Below, one piece after another: positions 7,397-16,571 of a stretch of 60,827 nucleotides of DNA. The first letter of the stretch is position 1. The number at the start of each line of letters is the position of its first letter. The DNA comes from Prevotella sp. GTDB lineage: Bacteria; Bacteroidota; Bacteroidia; Bacteroidales; Bacteroidaceae. The translations under genes were made by a program, and so were the position numbers. Location of the stretch: contig JALERP010000102.1 of NCBI GenBank assembly GCA_022764085.1, forward strand, positions 1 through 60,827. The letters run 5' to 3'. Below the pieces are notes generated by a model, which saw nothing but the letters and a program-made list of their open reading frames with translations, made no database searches and was not told where the DNA came from.

Positions 7397-9220
7397 TTAC
7401 ATCCTTTCCGGCACCTCAATACCCAGAAGCGCCATGGCATTCTTAATAATCTTTGCCACGTTGGCAGCAATGCGGAGACGAACCACACGCTTCTTCTCGT
7501 CTTCCTCCTTAAGGATGCTGAAGTCGTGATAGAACTGGTTGAATTCCTTGGTCAGCTCATAGCAATAGTTGGCTATGCCGCTTGGACTATAATCCTTGCC
7601 TGCCTGCTCCACGGCGGCGGTGAAGTCGCTCATCTTCTGTATGAGGTTTATTTCCTTCTGGGAGAGGATTTCATCGTTGTCAGCAATGACTATGGTCTTG
7701 TCATATCCCTCCATCTCGGCTGCCTTTCTCATAATGGAACGGATGCGTGCGTACGTATATTGTATAAAAGGACCCGTATTACCGTTAAAGTCTATTGATT
7801 CCTCGGGGTTGAACAGCATATTCTTGCGGGCATCCACCTTGAGGATGAAATACTTCAGCGCACCCAATCCCACTATGCGCGCTATCTCGCTGCGCTCTTC
7901 GTCGGTCATATCGGTAAACTTGCCCAACTCCTCGCTTGTTTGCTTGGCATTGGCAATCATCGTGGCAATCAGGTCGTCGGCATCAACTACAGTACCCTCG
8001 CGGCTCTTCATCTTGCCGTTGGGCAACTCCACCATTCCATAGGAGAAATGCACCAGTTCCTTGCCCCACTTGAAGCCAAGACGGTCGAGAAGGATGGAGA
8101 GGACCTGGAAGTGATAGTTCTGCTCGTTACCCACTACGTATATCATCTTGTCGATGGGGAAATCCTTGAATCGCATCTCGGCGGTACCTATGTCCTGGGT
8201 CATATATACGGATGTACCGTCGGAACGCAGAAGAAGCTTTTGGTCGAGACCCTCGTTGGTGAGGTCAGCCCATACACTGTTATCCTCATGACGCTCGAAG
8301 AGCCCCTTGGCAAGTCCCTCCTCAACCTTGGCCTTGCCCTTCAGATAAGTCTGAGACTCATAATATATCTTATCGAAGCCCACACCAAGAGCCTTGTATG
8401 TCTCGTCGAATCCGGCATACACCCAGTTGTTCATCTTCTCCCAAAGGGCACGCACATCGGGGTCGTTCTGCTCCCATTTCACGAGCATCTCATGAGCTTC
8501 CTTGATAAGAGGAGACTCCTCCTTTGACTTCTTCTCAGCCTCTTCCTCGCCCATACCTTCAGCCATATACTGTGCGGTGAGCTGCTTGACTTCCTCACGA
8601 TAGTGCTTGTCGAATGCCACATAGTAGTCGCCGATAAGATGGTCACCCTTCTTACCGCTTGTCTCAGGAGTCTCGCCGTTGCCATATTTCAGCCATGCGA
8701 GCATAGACTTACAAATATGAATACCACGGTCGTTTACGATATTGGTTTTCACCACCCTATTTCCGTTAGCTTCCATAATCTGGGCGAGAGACCATCCAAG
8801 CAGGTTGTTGCGCACATGTCCGAGATGCAGAGGCTTGTTGGTGTTGGGTGATGAGTATTCAATCATCACAAGCGGCGAGTTGTCTTCTGCCTTCTTCTCG
8901 CCATATTTGGGGTCGTTGTCGATATCTGTAAGCAAATCAAGCCAGGCTGCCTGTGATATGACAAGATTAAGGAATCCCTTTACCACATTATACGCAGACA
9001 CCGCCTTACAGTTCTCCTTCAGGAACAGTCCTATATCCTGAGCTGTATCCTCGGGCTTTTTCCTTGAAATCTTTAGAAACGGGAATACCACAACAGTGAA
9101 GTTGCCCTCAAACTCCTGCTTGGTTTTCTGAATCTGAACCATCTTCGGTTCTACATCCTGACCGTAGAGCACTTTTATAGCCTCAACGACAGAATTGCTG
9201 ATAACACTTTCTATTTTCAT
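7397..9220 (-). CDS. argS: Arginine-tRNA ligase
   Basis: Class I aminoacyl-tRNA synthetase charging tRNA-Arg. The 607 residues contain an N-terminal Add-1 (tRNA D-loop recognition) domain, the HIGH-type motif in LHLGHVRNN at about residues 136-144, and the KMSK-like motif within GKMKSREGT around 410-420. A C-terminal DALR anticodon-binding domain ends in GIEVPERM. Length is normal. It has a very good promoter at 9270-9300, pointing away from tRNA-Leu, and is followed by the RNase H gene after 65 bases of degenerate repeat. Confidence 0.97.
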   Translation of the reverse strand: MKIESVISNSVVEAIKVLYGQDVEPKMVQIQKTKQEFEGNFTVVVFPFLKISRKKPEDTAQDIGLFLKENCKAVSAYNVVKGFLNLVISQAAWLDLLTDIDNDPKYGEKKAEDNSPLVMIEYSSPNTNKPLHLGHVRNNLLGWSLAQIMEANGNRVVKTNIVNDRGIHICKSMLAWLKYGNGETPETSGKKGDHLIGDYYVAFDKHYREEVKQLTAQYMAEGMGEEEAEKKSKEESPLIKEAHEMLVKWEQNDPDVRALWEKMNNWVYAGFDETYKALGVGFDKIYYESQTYLKGKAKVEEGLAKGLFERHEDNSVWADLTNEGLDQKLLLRSDGTSVYMTQDIGTAEMRFKDFPIDKMIYVVGNEQNYHFQVLSILLDRLGFKWGKELVHFSYGMVELPNGKMKSREGTVVDADDLIATMIANAKQTSEELGKFTDMTDEERSEIARIVGLGALKYFILKVDARKNMLFNPEESIDFNGNTGPFIQYTYARIRSIMRKAAEMEGYDKTIVIADNDEILSQKEINLIQKMSDFTAAVEQAGKDYSPSGIANYCYELTKEFNQFYHDFSILKEEDEKKRVVRLRIAANVAKIIKNAMALLGIEVPERM

Positions 9221-9269
9221 AACATTTACCTTGCTATACCTTTTATTATATATATTAAATTTTGGGGTG

Positions 9270-9300
9270 CAAAGTTACAACAATTAGTGCGAAATACAAA
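9270..9300 (-). promoter_or_regulatory. Bacteroidota-type promoter for argS
   Basis: On the minus strand TTTG (complement of 9297-9300), a 19-base spacer, then TAACTTTG (9270-9277), matching the consensus exactly. The argS start is about 50 bases downstream. Confidence 0.8.
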
Positions 9301-9379
9301 ACAAAATGCGATTTATTTCAACTTATTTGGCATAATCGCACCAAAAGTAGGTTAAAAACATTAAAAATAACGGGCTAAG

Positions 9380-9411
9380 TTTGGTTAAATCAAAATTATA
9401 TAATATCTTTG
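9380..9411 (+). promoter_or_regulatory. Promoter for tRNA-Leu and possibly the downstream lipoprotein
   Basis: TTTG at 9380-9383, a 20-base spacer, then TATCTTTG at 9404-9411. The tRNA begins 36 bases later. Confidence 0.75.
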
Positions 9412-9446
9412 CAGTCGAAAAAGCGCATAAGACGACTTTTGAAGAT

Positions 9447-9532
9447 GCCGCAATGGTGGAATTGGTAGACACGAGGGACTTAAAATCCCTTGGCCAGTGA
9501 TGGTTGTGCGGGTTCGAGTCCCGCTCGCGGCA
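9447..9532 (+). tRNA. tRNA-Leu (anticodon TAA)
   Basis: An 86-base type II tRNA. The acceptor arm is 9447-9453 with 9525-9531, the discriminator A is at 9532, and CCA is not encoded. The anticodon stem AGGGA/TCCCT holds loop CTTAAAA with anticodon TAA at 9481-9483. A long variable arm follows. The T arm is GCGGG-TTCGAGT-CCCGC at 9508-9524. The acceptor stem has one mismatch, A6 opposite C67, with the other six pairs canonical. A lipoprotein gene starts 57 bases downstream with no good promoter between. Confidence 0.96.
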
Positions 9533-9589
9533 CGATGAGATATCAATCGATGACTTTGAATAAAATGTATATATACTAATTTAATTGCA

Positions 9590-11269
9590 ATGCAGAAGAA
9601 ACATCTTTTCTTGTTGTCAGCAGCATCGGTTATGCTTCTGACTTCGTGCTCTGGCAAACTTGGAGCACTTTCAGCGGATAATTTCAGCGTAGTGCCAAAT
9701 CCGCTCGAATCTAACGCAGGCAACGTTTCTGCCACAATCAACGGTATGTTCCCCGAGGGTTATATGAAGAAGAAGGCTGTCGTTACAGTGATTCCTGAAC
9801 TCCGCTACGGCGACGGCCAGGTAGCTCGTGGCGAGGCTGCAACCTTCCAGGGCGAAAAGGTTGAAGGAAACGACCAGACCATTGCCTACAAGGTTGGTGG
9901 AAACTATACAATGAAGACCAACTTCAAGTATGTGCCCGAAATGCAGAAGAGTGAACTCTATCTGACTTTCGATGCAAAGATAGGCAACAAGCAGCAGAAT
10001 GTACCCGCTGTAAAAGTGGCTGATGGTGTCATCTCTACTGGTGAACTCGGTTACACTACTGTCAAGCAGGCTACACCAAGCCTTTCTTCAGATGCATACC
10101 AGCGTATCATCGCCCAAAAACAGGATGCAAACATCAAGTTCCTCATCCAGCAGGCAAACCTCCGCTCAAGCGAACTTAAGAGCAACTCTGTAAAGGAATT
10201 TGTTGACTTGCTCAAGAAGATTCAGAACGAGAAGGAAACTCTCGCTCTCAAGAATGTAGAGGTATCTGCATACGCATCTCCTGACGGAGGATTCGAACTC
10301 AACGACAAACTGGCCAACAAGCGCCAGGGCAACACCGAGAAATACGTTAAGCAGCAGCTCAAGAACACCAAGAACAAAGCTCCCATCGACGCAAAATACA
10401 CTGCTCAGGACTGGGAGGGATTCCAGGAGTTGGTTAAGGTTTCTAATATCCAGGACAAGGATGTCATCCTGCGAGTCCTCTCTATGTACAAGGATCCCGA
10501 AGAGCGCGAGCAGCAGATCAAGAACATGAGCTCTGTATTCCGTGAGCTGGCTGACGGTATTCTTCCTCAGCTTCGTCGTGCCCGCATGACCATCAACTAT
10601 GACGTCATCGGCCGCAGCGACGCACAGATCCAGGAGCAGTACAAGAGCGACGCCAAGCAGCTGAGCGTTGAGGAGCTTCTCTACAATGCTGCCCTCACCA
10701 ACAATGCTGCCGAGAAGGAAGATATCTACAAGACTACTTCTAATCTCTTCCCCAACGACGCTCGCGCATTCAACAACCTCGCCTCTCTCGCTTACCAGCG
10801 CGGCGACTACAGCGCAGCCAAGAAATATGCAGAAAAGGCTCTTAAGGCTGACGCCAACAGCGCTGATGCCAAGGCTAACCTCGGTCTTGTAGCTCTCGCT
10901 GAAGGCAACGTTGCAAAGGCTGAGAACTATATCTCACAGGCATCGGGCGCAAGCAACATTCAGGAGGCTCTCGGTAACCTTCACATCGCACAGGGCAAAT
11001 ATGCACAGGCTGAGCAGGAACTTGCCAACGTCAACAGCAACACTGCTGCTCTTGCACAGATTCTCAACAAGAATTACAGTGCTGCCGCAAGTACTCTGAG
11101 CAATATCAAGAATGCCGACGCTACTACTGACTACCTGAAGGCTATCCTCAACGCACGCCAGGGCAACACATCTGCTGCTGCTTCTGCACTGCGCAACGCG
11201 ATCAGCAAGGACTCTTCATGGGCTAAGTATGCAGCTCAGGACCTTGAACTGCTCAATGTCAGCAAGTAA
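9590..11269 (+). CDS. TPR lipoprotein with OmpA-like region
   Basis: A 559-residue predicted lipoprotein with a lipobox ending at C20 (LLTSCSGK). The N-terminal 150 residues look beta-rich. Residues about 215-265 (NVEVSAYASPDGG, then NDKLANKRQGNTEKYV) resemble the peptidoglycan-binding OmpA-C pattern in which a Gly/Asp-rich strand is followed by an N..LA..R helix. From about 355 to the end there are five or more TPR units, Ala/Asn rich, for example LASLAYQRGDYSAAKKYAEK. It probably sits in the outer membrane facing the periplasm as a scaffold. A thioredoxin-fold lipoprotein follows after three bases, so the two are cotranscribed. I do not know its function. Confidence 0.8.
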   Translation: MQKKHLFLLSAASVMLLTSCSGKLGALSADNFSVVPNPLESNAGNVSATINGMFPEGYMKKKAVVTVIPELRYGDGQVARGEAATFQGEKVEGNDQTIAYKVGGNYTMKTNFKYVPEMQKSELYLTFDAKIGNKQQNVPAVKVADGVISTGELGYTTVKQATPSLSSDAYQRIIAQKQDANIKFLIQQANLRSSELKSNSVKEFVDLLKKIQNEKETLALKNVEVSAYASPDGGFELNDKLANKRQGNTEKYVKQQLKNTKNKAPIDAKYTAQDWEGFQELVKVSNIQDKDVILRVLSMYKDPEEREQQIKNMSSVFRELADGILPQLRRARMTINYDVIGRSDAQIQEQYKSDAKQLSVEELLYNAALTNNAAEKEDIYKTTSNLFPNDARAFNNLASLAYQRGDYSAAKKYAEKALKADANSADAKANLGLVALAEGNVAKAENYISQASGASNIQEALGNLHIAQGKYAQAEQELANVNSNTAALAQILNKNYSAAASTLSNIKNADATTDYLKAILNARQGNTSAAASALRNAISKDSSWAKYAAQDLELLNVSK

Positions 11270-11272
11270 AGA

Positions 11273-12304
11273 ATGAAGAAATTCATTAGCTATATCCTAC
11301 TCACCCTGGTTGTGGTTTCATGTGGTACGGAGAGCGGGCAATTCCGCATCAAGGGCCGCCTGAGGAGCTTCAACCAGGGTGAGTTCTATGTATATAGTCC
11401 TGATGGGGGAATCACAGATATCGACACCATAAAAGTGGCCGACGGAAGATTCTCATATCAGACTGCTCTCGACGGGGAGGCTACATTCAACATCATCTTC
11501 CCAAACTACACCGAACTGGTGGTATTCGGCAAGTCGGGCTCTACTGCTGAAATAAGCGGCGATGCATCACATCTGAAAGAGGTGGAGGTGAAGGGTAACA
11601 AAGCCAACGAGGACATGACAAAATTCCGACTCAGCATAAGCGAGAAAAACCCGTCGGAGACAAAAAAGGCTGCAGAGGAATTCATACGCAACAATCCGAA
11701 GAGCATTGTCAGTTACCACCTTCTCAGAAAATACTTCATAACGCCAAGAGAGCCTGACTACAGCAAGGCTTACGAGCTGGCAAAGGCAATGGCTGAGGCA
11801 GACAAGAACAATGCACAAGCTGTACTCTTGTCAAAACAACTGAAAAATCTGACAAACATAAAGCTTGGTAACCCTTTGCCATCTTTCAAGACTAAAGACA
11901 TAAACGGGAAAACTGTTTCGCTCTCTAATCTCAACGGCAAGGTGAATGTCATCAACGTTTGGGCTGGTTGGAGCTACGAAAGCACAAGCATACAGCGAGA
12001 ACTGCGAAAAAAGAAAAAGGAATATGGTGACAAACTACAGGTTGTTGGGATATGTATCGATGCAGACACCACGAGCTGTAAAAGGACAATAAGGATTGAC
12101 TCGCTGCAATGGCCGACAATTTGCGACCGTCTGCTCTGGGATTCACCAACTGTGACACAATTGTCAATAAATACAGTTCCCGGCAACATTGTCGCTGATG
12201 AGAAAGGCAAGATAATAGCTATCAATGCCACAAAGGACAAGCTAAAGGAAATTATCGACAAACAGCTTAAACAGAAGTCTAAACAGGACAAGAAGCTGAA
12301 ATAA
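11273..12304 (+). CDS. DUF4369/thioredoxin-fold lipoprotein lacking CxxC
   Basis: A 343-residue lipoprotein (lipobox Cys17, VVVSCGTE). Residues about 24-110 match the DUF4369 beta domain (RIKGRLRSFNQGEFYVY). After a helical linker, residues about 196-335 form a TlpA/AhpC-like thioredoxin domain with the cis-proline segment INTVPGN. At the active site, where TlpA proteins have W-C-x-x-C, this protein reads NVWAGWSYESTS, giving S234 and S237 in place of both cysteines. It therefore cannot do dithiol/disulfide exchange and is more likely a binding or chaperone-like domain. It begins 3 bases after the TPR lipoprotein, and the GtrA gene follows after 5 bases. Confidence 0.85.
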   Translation: MKKFISYILLTLVVVSCGTESGQFRIKGRLRSFNQGEFYVYSPDGGITDIDTIKVADGRFSYQTALDGEATFNIIFPNYTELVVFGKSGSTAEISGDASHLKEVEVKGNKANEDMTKFRLSISEKNPSETKKAAEEFIRNNPKSIVSYHLLRKYFITPREPDYSKAYELAKAMAEADKNNAQAVLLSKQLKNLTNIKLGNPLPSFKTKDINGKTVSLSNLNGKVNVINVWAGWSYESTSIQRELRKKKKEYGDKLQVVGICIDADTTSCKRTIRIDSLQWPTICDRLLWDSPTVTQLSINTVPGNIVADEKGKIIAINATKDKLKEIIDKQLKQKSKQDKKLK

Positions 12305-12309
12305 GGCAG

Positions 12310-12717
12310 ATGAAGAAAAGTGTCAGTAAATTATTGAAGAACGAAAATGCACAGCAGTTTGCAAGATTCTGTATAGTAGGGGTTATTGCTGCTGGCATAC
12401 ATTATCTCGTATATTGTCTTATGCAGATGATACACGATGGAAGCCTTTGGCTGAGCATTGCATACACTATAGGCTACATTGTCAGCCTTGTGTGCAATTT
12501 CTTCATGACCACTTACTTCACCTTCCGCTCAAAGGTTACGGTAGGCAAGGCTGCGGGATTCAGCGGCAGCCATCTCATAAACTACACCCTGCATATTGTC
12601 CTTTTCAACCTGTTCATCTGTTTAGGTGTACACAGGCTCATCACCCCCATATTGGTATTGATGATTGCCGTGCCAACAAATTTCACAATCCTGCATTTCG
12701 TATATCGCAAAAAGTAA
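12310..12717 (+). CDS. GtrA family membrane protein
   Basis: A 135-residue protein with four membrane segments, starting FARFCIVGVIAAGIHYLVY and containing the family-typical YTIGYIVSLVCNFFMTTYFTF. GtrA proteins are thought to help move undecaprenyl-phosphate-linked sugars across the inner membrane, often next to a dedicated glycosyltransferase. No partner glycosyltransferase is adjacent here. It sits between the thioredoxin-fold lipoprotein and metG, with gaps of 5 and 26 bases, and is likely part of the same transcript. Confidence 0.88.
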   Translation: MKKSVSKLLKNENAQQFARFCIVGVIAAGIHYLVYCLMQMIHDGSLWLSIAYTIGYIVSLVCNFFMTTYFTFRSKVTVGKAAGFSGSHLINYTLHIVLFNLFICLGVHRLITPILVLMIAVPTNFTILHFVYRKK

Positions 12718-12743
12718 AGCAACAATAAACAAATAATACAAAA

Positions 12744-14810
12744 ATGGAAGAAAAGAAATACAAGAGAACTACCGTTACAGCGGCTCTGCCCTATGCCAAC
12801 GGTGGTGTACACATAGGTCATCTTGCCGGTGTATATGTACCTTCTGACATATACGTCAGATACCTTAGACTAAAAAAGCAAGATGTTATCTTCATCGGAG
12901 GTAGCGACGAACACGGAGTACCTGTAACCATTCGAGCTCGTCAGGAGGGTATCACAACACAAGAGGTGGTTGACCGATATCATAATCTCATCAAGAAATC
13001 ATTCGAGGATTTCGGCATCTCATTCGATATATACAGCCGCACTACATCAGACATACACCATAAATTCGCGTCAGACTTTTTCCGTACTCTATACGACAAG
13101 GGAGAACTGGAGGAGCACGTGGAGGAACAGTTCTGCGATGAAGTGACGGGAGAATTCCTCACCGACCGCAACATCGTGGGCACTTGTCCAAGATGCGGTG
13201 CCGAGGGTGCATACGGCGACCAATGTGAGAAATGCGGCGCCACACTGTCGCCTGAAGAACTCATCAATCCAACCAACAAGAACAATCCTGGTCATGGACT
13301 CTTGAAAAAGCCAACTAAGAACTGGTATCTGCCTCTCGGTAAATATCAGGAATGGCTTAAGCAGTGGATTCTTGAGGGACACAAGGAATGGCGCCCCAAT
13401 GTATATGGACAATGCAAGAGCTGGCTTGACATGGACTTGCAACCACGTGCCATGACACGCGACCTCGAATGGGGAATCCCTGTCCCGGTTGAGGGTGCCG
13501 AGGGAAAGGTGCTCTATGTTTGGTTTGACGCTCCCATCGGATATGTGTCTAACACCAAGGAACTGTGTGACGCACATCCTGAAAAGTGGGGAACATGGGA
13601 GAAATGGTGGAAGGATGAGGAGACTCGTCTCGTACATTTCATCGGAAAGGACAATATTGTATTCCACTGCATAGTATTCCCTGTGATGTTGAAGGCTCAC
13701 GGCGAATATATCCTTCCTGACAATGTGCCAGCAAACGAGTTCCTTAATCTTGAGAACGACAAGATATCCACATCACGCAACTGGGCTGTGTGGCTTCACG
13801 AGTATCTGGTGGATATGCCTGGCAAACAGGATGTACTGAGATACGTGCTTACAGCAAATGCTCCCGAGACAAAGGACAACAACTTCACTTGGAAGGACTT
13901 CCAGGAGCGCAACAACAGTGAACTGGTGGCTATATACGGTAACTTTGTAAACCGTGCGCTTCAGCTCACCAAGAAATACTGGAACGGTGTTGTTCCCGCT
14001 TGCGGCGAACTTACTGACGTTGACCGCCAGGCTCTTGAGGAATTTAAGGATGTAAAAAAGAACGTGGAGCAGATGCTCAACGTGTTCAAGTTCAGAGAGG
14101 CACAAAAAGAGGCAATGAACCTGGCACGCATCGGTAACAGATATATTACAGAGTGCGAACCATGGAAGGTATGGAAGACCGACCCAAAACGTGTGGAAAC
14201 CGTGCTTAACATTTCACTTCAGCTCGTGGCAAACCTTGCCATCGCTTTCGAACCGTTCCTTCCATTCAGCAGTGCCAAACTGCGCAATATGCTTAACATC
14301 ACTGATTTCGACTGGAATGAACTTGGAAGCACTGAACTGCTCAAACCAGGACATCAGTTGGCTGAACCAGAATTGCTATTTGAAAAGATTGAAGATGAGA
14401 CAATCCAAAAGCAACTCGATAAACTGGAGGCTACAAAGAAAGCCAACGAGGCTGCAGCATACAAGGCTGAACCTATCAAGGAAACTGTTGACTTCGAGAC
14501 ATTCGAGAAACTTGACATCCGTGTGGGACATGTGAAGGCTTGCGAGAAGGTGAAGAAATCAAAGAAGCTCCTTAAGTTTACCATTGATGACGGCACTGGC
14601 GTTGACCGCACCATCCTCAGCGGTATTGCAGAGCACTGGAATCCCGAAGAACTCATCGACAAGGACGTTCTCTTCATCGCAAACTTCGCTCCACGCAAGA
14701 TGATGGGCTTCGAGAGCCAGGGTATGATACTATCAGCCGTTGACTTCGACGGGTCACTCGCCGTGACTTCCCTCTTAAGACCTGTAAAACCAGGAAGCCA
14801 AGTAGGGTGA
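12744..14810 (+). CDS. metG: Methionine-tRNA ligase
   Basis: Class I synthetase charging both tRNA-Met species. The 688 residues begin with [18 protein letters not shown] (HIGH motif at about 17-20), then a zinc knuckle with CPRCG and CEKCG (about 150-170), and the KMSKS equivalent KISTSRNW around 333-340. A helical anticodon-binding domain follows. The last ~110 residues are a Trbp111/EMAP-like OB-fold tRNA-binding domain ([20 protein letters not shown]) that supports dimerisation and tRNA affinity. Length and order are those of the long bacterial MetG. Confidence 0.97.
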   Translation: MEEKKYKRTTVTAALPYANGGVHIGHLAGVYVPSDIYVRYLRLKKQDVIFIGGSDEHGVPVTIRARQEGITTQEVVDRYHNLIKKSFEDFGISFDIYSRTTSDIHHKFASDFFRTLYDKGELEEHVEEQFCDEVTGEFLTDRNIVGTCPRCGAEGAYGDQCEKCGATLSPEELINPTNKNNPGHGLLKKPTKNWYLPLGKYQEWLKQWILEGHKEWRPNVYGQCKSWLDMDLQPRAMTRDLEWGIPVPVEGAEGKVLYVWFDAPIGYVSNTKELCDAHPEKWGTWEKWWKDEETRLVHFIGKDNIVFHCIVFPVMLKAHGEYILPDNVPANEFLNLENDKISTSRNWAVWLHEYLVDMPGKQDVLRYVLTANAPETKDNNFTWKDFQERNNSELVAIYGNFVNRALQLTKKYWNGVVPACGELTDVDRQALEEFKDVKKNVEQMLNVFKFREAQKEAMNLARIGNRYITECEPWKVWKTDPKRVETVLNISLQLVANLAIAFEPFLPFSSAKLRNMLNITDFDWNELGSTELLKPGHQLAEPELLFEKIEDETIQKQLDKLEATKKANEAAAYKAEPIKETVDFETFEKLDIRVGHVKACEKVKKSKKLLKFTIDDGTGVDRTILSGIAEHWNPEELIDKDVLFIANFAPRKMMGFESQGMILSAVDFDGSLAVTSLLRPVKPGSQVG

Positions 14811-14851
14811 TATATAGAAAAGAAATTTTATAATTAAAAGATAATTATTAA

Positions 14852-15595
14852 TTGAGCGTAATATGCCTTGGGCAGCACAATGTCAGGTGCTGCCCACAAA
14901 AGGAATCCACTAACCTTCTCGCCATTGATGCAGATGACACCCTCTGGGATTGCCAATCGCATTTCAATGCCGTAGAGGACAGATATTTCGAGCTACTGAA
15001 GCCATATGGCGACCGTCCTTATCTATATGAAGAATTCTTCCAGACAGAAAAGGCAAACATGTCGTCTCTTGGCTTCGGCAGTAAGGCATTTACAATATCA
15101 ATGATAGAAAATGCCCTCCGCGTCAGCGGAGGCAGCATTTCTTCATCCAAAATAGCTGAGATAATCAGCCTTGGCAAAACTCTGTTAGATATGCCGACCA
15201 CTCCCCTTCCCCATGTTGAGGAAACCCTTAAGCTGATTCATAACACTAATGAAAAGCCATACAAAATGGTGGTTTTCACCAAAGGGGAACTATTGGAACA
15301 GGAATCAAAACTAAAACGCAGCGGGCTTCTGCCATATTTTGATGACATAATGATTGTCAGCGACAAGGATGACAATGCATACCAACGGCTTTTCTCACAA
15401 TATGGAGCCAGCGCAGAATCAACCATTGTGATAGGCAACTCATTCAAAAGTGACATAGCTCCGGCAATATGCCAAGGGGCAAGAGCCATATACATCCCAT
15501 ACCATATAACATGGCGTATGGAACATGCACAAGAATTTGAGCACGAAAGGATAACAAAGTTATCCAATTTCAAGGAAATTCCATTTTATATATAA
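14852..15595 (+). CDS. HAD family hydrolase
   Basis: A phosphatase-like protein of up to 247 residues with HAD motif I DADDTLWD, motif II in VVFTKGE, a lysine in the ESKLKRSG region and motif IV in VIGNSFKSDI. The substrate is unknown. The start is uncertain. In this frame there is no ATG before motif I, only the TTG at 14852 (or an ATA/ATT codon), and a 9-bp perfect hairpin (14870-14895) lies inside the first codons. The first ~25 residues look unlike protein sequence, so a TTG start, a non-standard start or a local frameshift are all possible. It follows metG by about 40 bases. Confidence 0.82.
   Translation: MSVICLGQHNVRCCPQKESTNLLAIDADDTLWDCQSHFNAVEDRYFELLKPYGDRPYLYEEFFQTEKANMSSLGFGSKAFTISMIENALRVSGGSISSSKIAEIISLGKTLLDMPTTPLPHVEETLKLIHNTNEKPYKMVVFTKGELLEQESKLKRSGLLPYFDDIMIVSDKDDNAYQRLFSQYGASAESTIVIGNSFKSDIAPAICQGARAIYIPYHITWRMEHAQEFEHERITKLSNFKEIPFYI
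14870..14895 (+). other. Perfect hairpin over the HAD gene start
   Basis: GGGCAGCAC at 14870-14878 is mirrored by GTGCTGCCC at 14887-14895 around the loop AATGTCAG. It lies 60 bases after the metG stop and inside the first codons of the HAD frame. No T tract follows, so it looks like a translational control or decay hairpin more than an intrinsic terminator. Confidence 0.6.
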
Positions 15596-15612
15596 AAAAC
15601 GAAGGAAAAATG

Positions 15613-15642
15613 TTTGTTTTTCAGATATTTTACGTATCTTTG
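15613..15642 (+). promoter_or_regulatory. Promoter of the yicC-gmk-nadD operon
   Basis: TTTG at 15613-15616, an 18-base spacer, then TATCTTTG at 15635-15642, 35 bases before the yicC start. It heads a nine-gene plus-strand run to 24969. Confidence 0.7.
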
Positions 15643-15677
15643 CACCGTTTTATATATAAATTCATTTATTTCTTACT

Positions 15678-16556
15678 ATGATACAATCAATGACTGGCTA
15701 CGGCAAGGCTGTCGTTGCCTTTGGTGACAAGAAAATAAACGTGGAAGTTAAGTCGCTCAACAGTAAGTCACTTGACCTTAATACACGTATCTGCCCTCTC
15801 TATCGAGAGAAGGAAATGGAAATCAGACAGACAATTGCCAAAGCATTGGAAAGAGGCAAAATTGACTTCTGCATCTGGATTGAAAAGGACGCTGGTTCGG
15901 AAGCCACTCCCATCAATAAGGAACTCATGAAGTGTTACTATAATCAGATTCTTGACATTGTGGCTACAGCGGGAATACCTGAGCCCGAGGATATTTTCAC
16001 CACCTTGCTGAGAATGCCGGACGTAATGTCGAAAACAGAAGTTGAAGTCCTGACTGATGGAGAATGGGCAGTAGCTGCAAATGCTATTGATATGGCTCTC
16101 AACCAATTGGTGGAATTCAGACAACAAGAGGGTGCTGCACTACAAAAGAAATTTTGCGAGAAAATTAACAATATTGAAGAGCTCATGGGCAAGATTGAAC
16201 CATTCGAGAAAGCAAGGGTGGAGAAAATAAGGCAGAGAATAATAGACGGCCTGAATACTATCCCCGAAGTGGAATACGACAAAAACCGCCTCGAACAGGA
16301 ACTCATCTACTACATCGAGAAACTCGACATAAGCGAAGAGAAACAGCGACTTGCCAACCATCTCAACTATTTCCGTGAGACTATGCTTGAAGAAGGGCAT
16401 GGAGTAGGCAAAAAACTGGGATTTATAGCTCAAGAAATGGGACGCGAAATCAATACCACAGGGTCTAAGAGCAATCAGGCTGAGATGCAAAACATAGTGG
16501 TGAAGATGAAAGACGAATTAGAGCAAATTAAGGAACAAGTGCTGAATGCACTTTAA
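15678..16556 (+). CDS. YicC family endoribonuclease
   Basis: A 292-residue YicC/YloC protein, a stress-associated RNA-cleaving family whose members act on structured RNAs. The family signature MIQSMTGYGKA opens the protein, followed by VEVKSLNSKSLDLNTR. The C-terminal DUF1732 region contains DISEEKQRLANHLNYF, GKKLGFIAQEMGREINTTGSK and the closing VVKMKDELEQIKEQVLN. Length is standard. Gmk follows after 15 bases. The yicC-gmk pairing is common across bacteria and supports the assignment. Confidence 0.95.
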   Translation: MIQSMTGYGKAVVAFGDKKINVEVKSLNSKSLDLNTRICPLYREKEMEIRQTIAKALERGKIDFCIWIEKDAGSEATPINKELMKCYYNQILDIVATAGIPEPEDIFTTLLRMPDVMSKTEVEVLTDGEWAVAANAIDMALNQLVEFRQQEGAALQKKFCEKINNIEELMGKIEPFEKARVEKIRQRIIDGLNTIPEVEYDKNRLEQELIYYIEKLDISEEKQRLANHLNYFRETMLEEGHGVGKKLGFIAQEMGREINTTGSKSNQAEMQNIVVKMKDELEQIKEQVLNAL

Positions 16557-16571
16557 AATGAAGAGAAAAGG

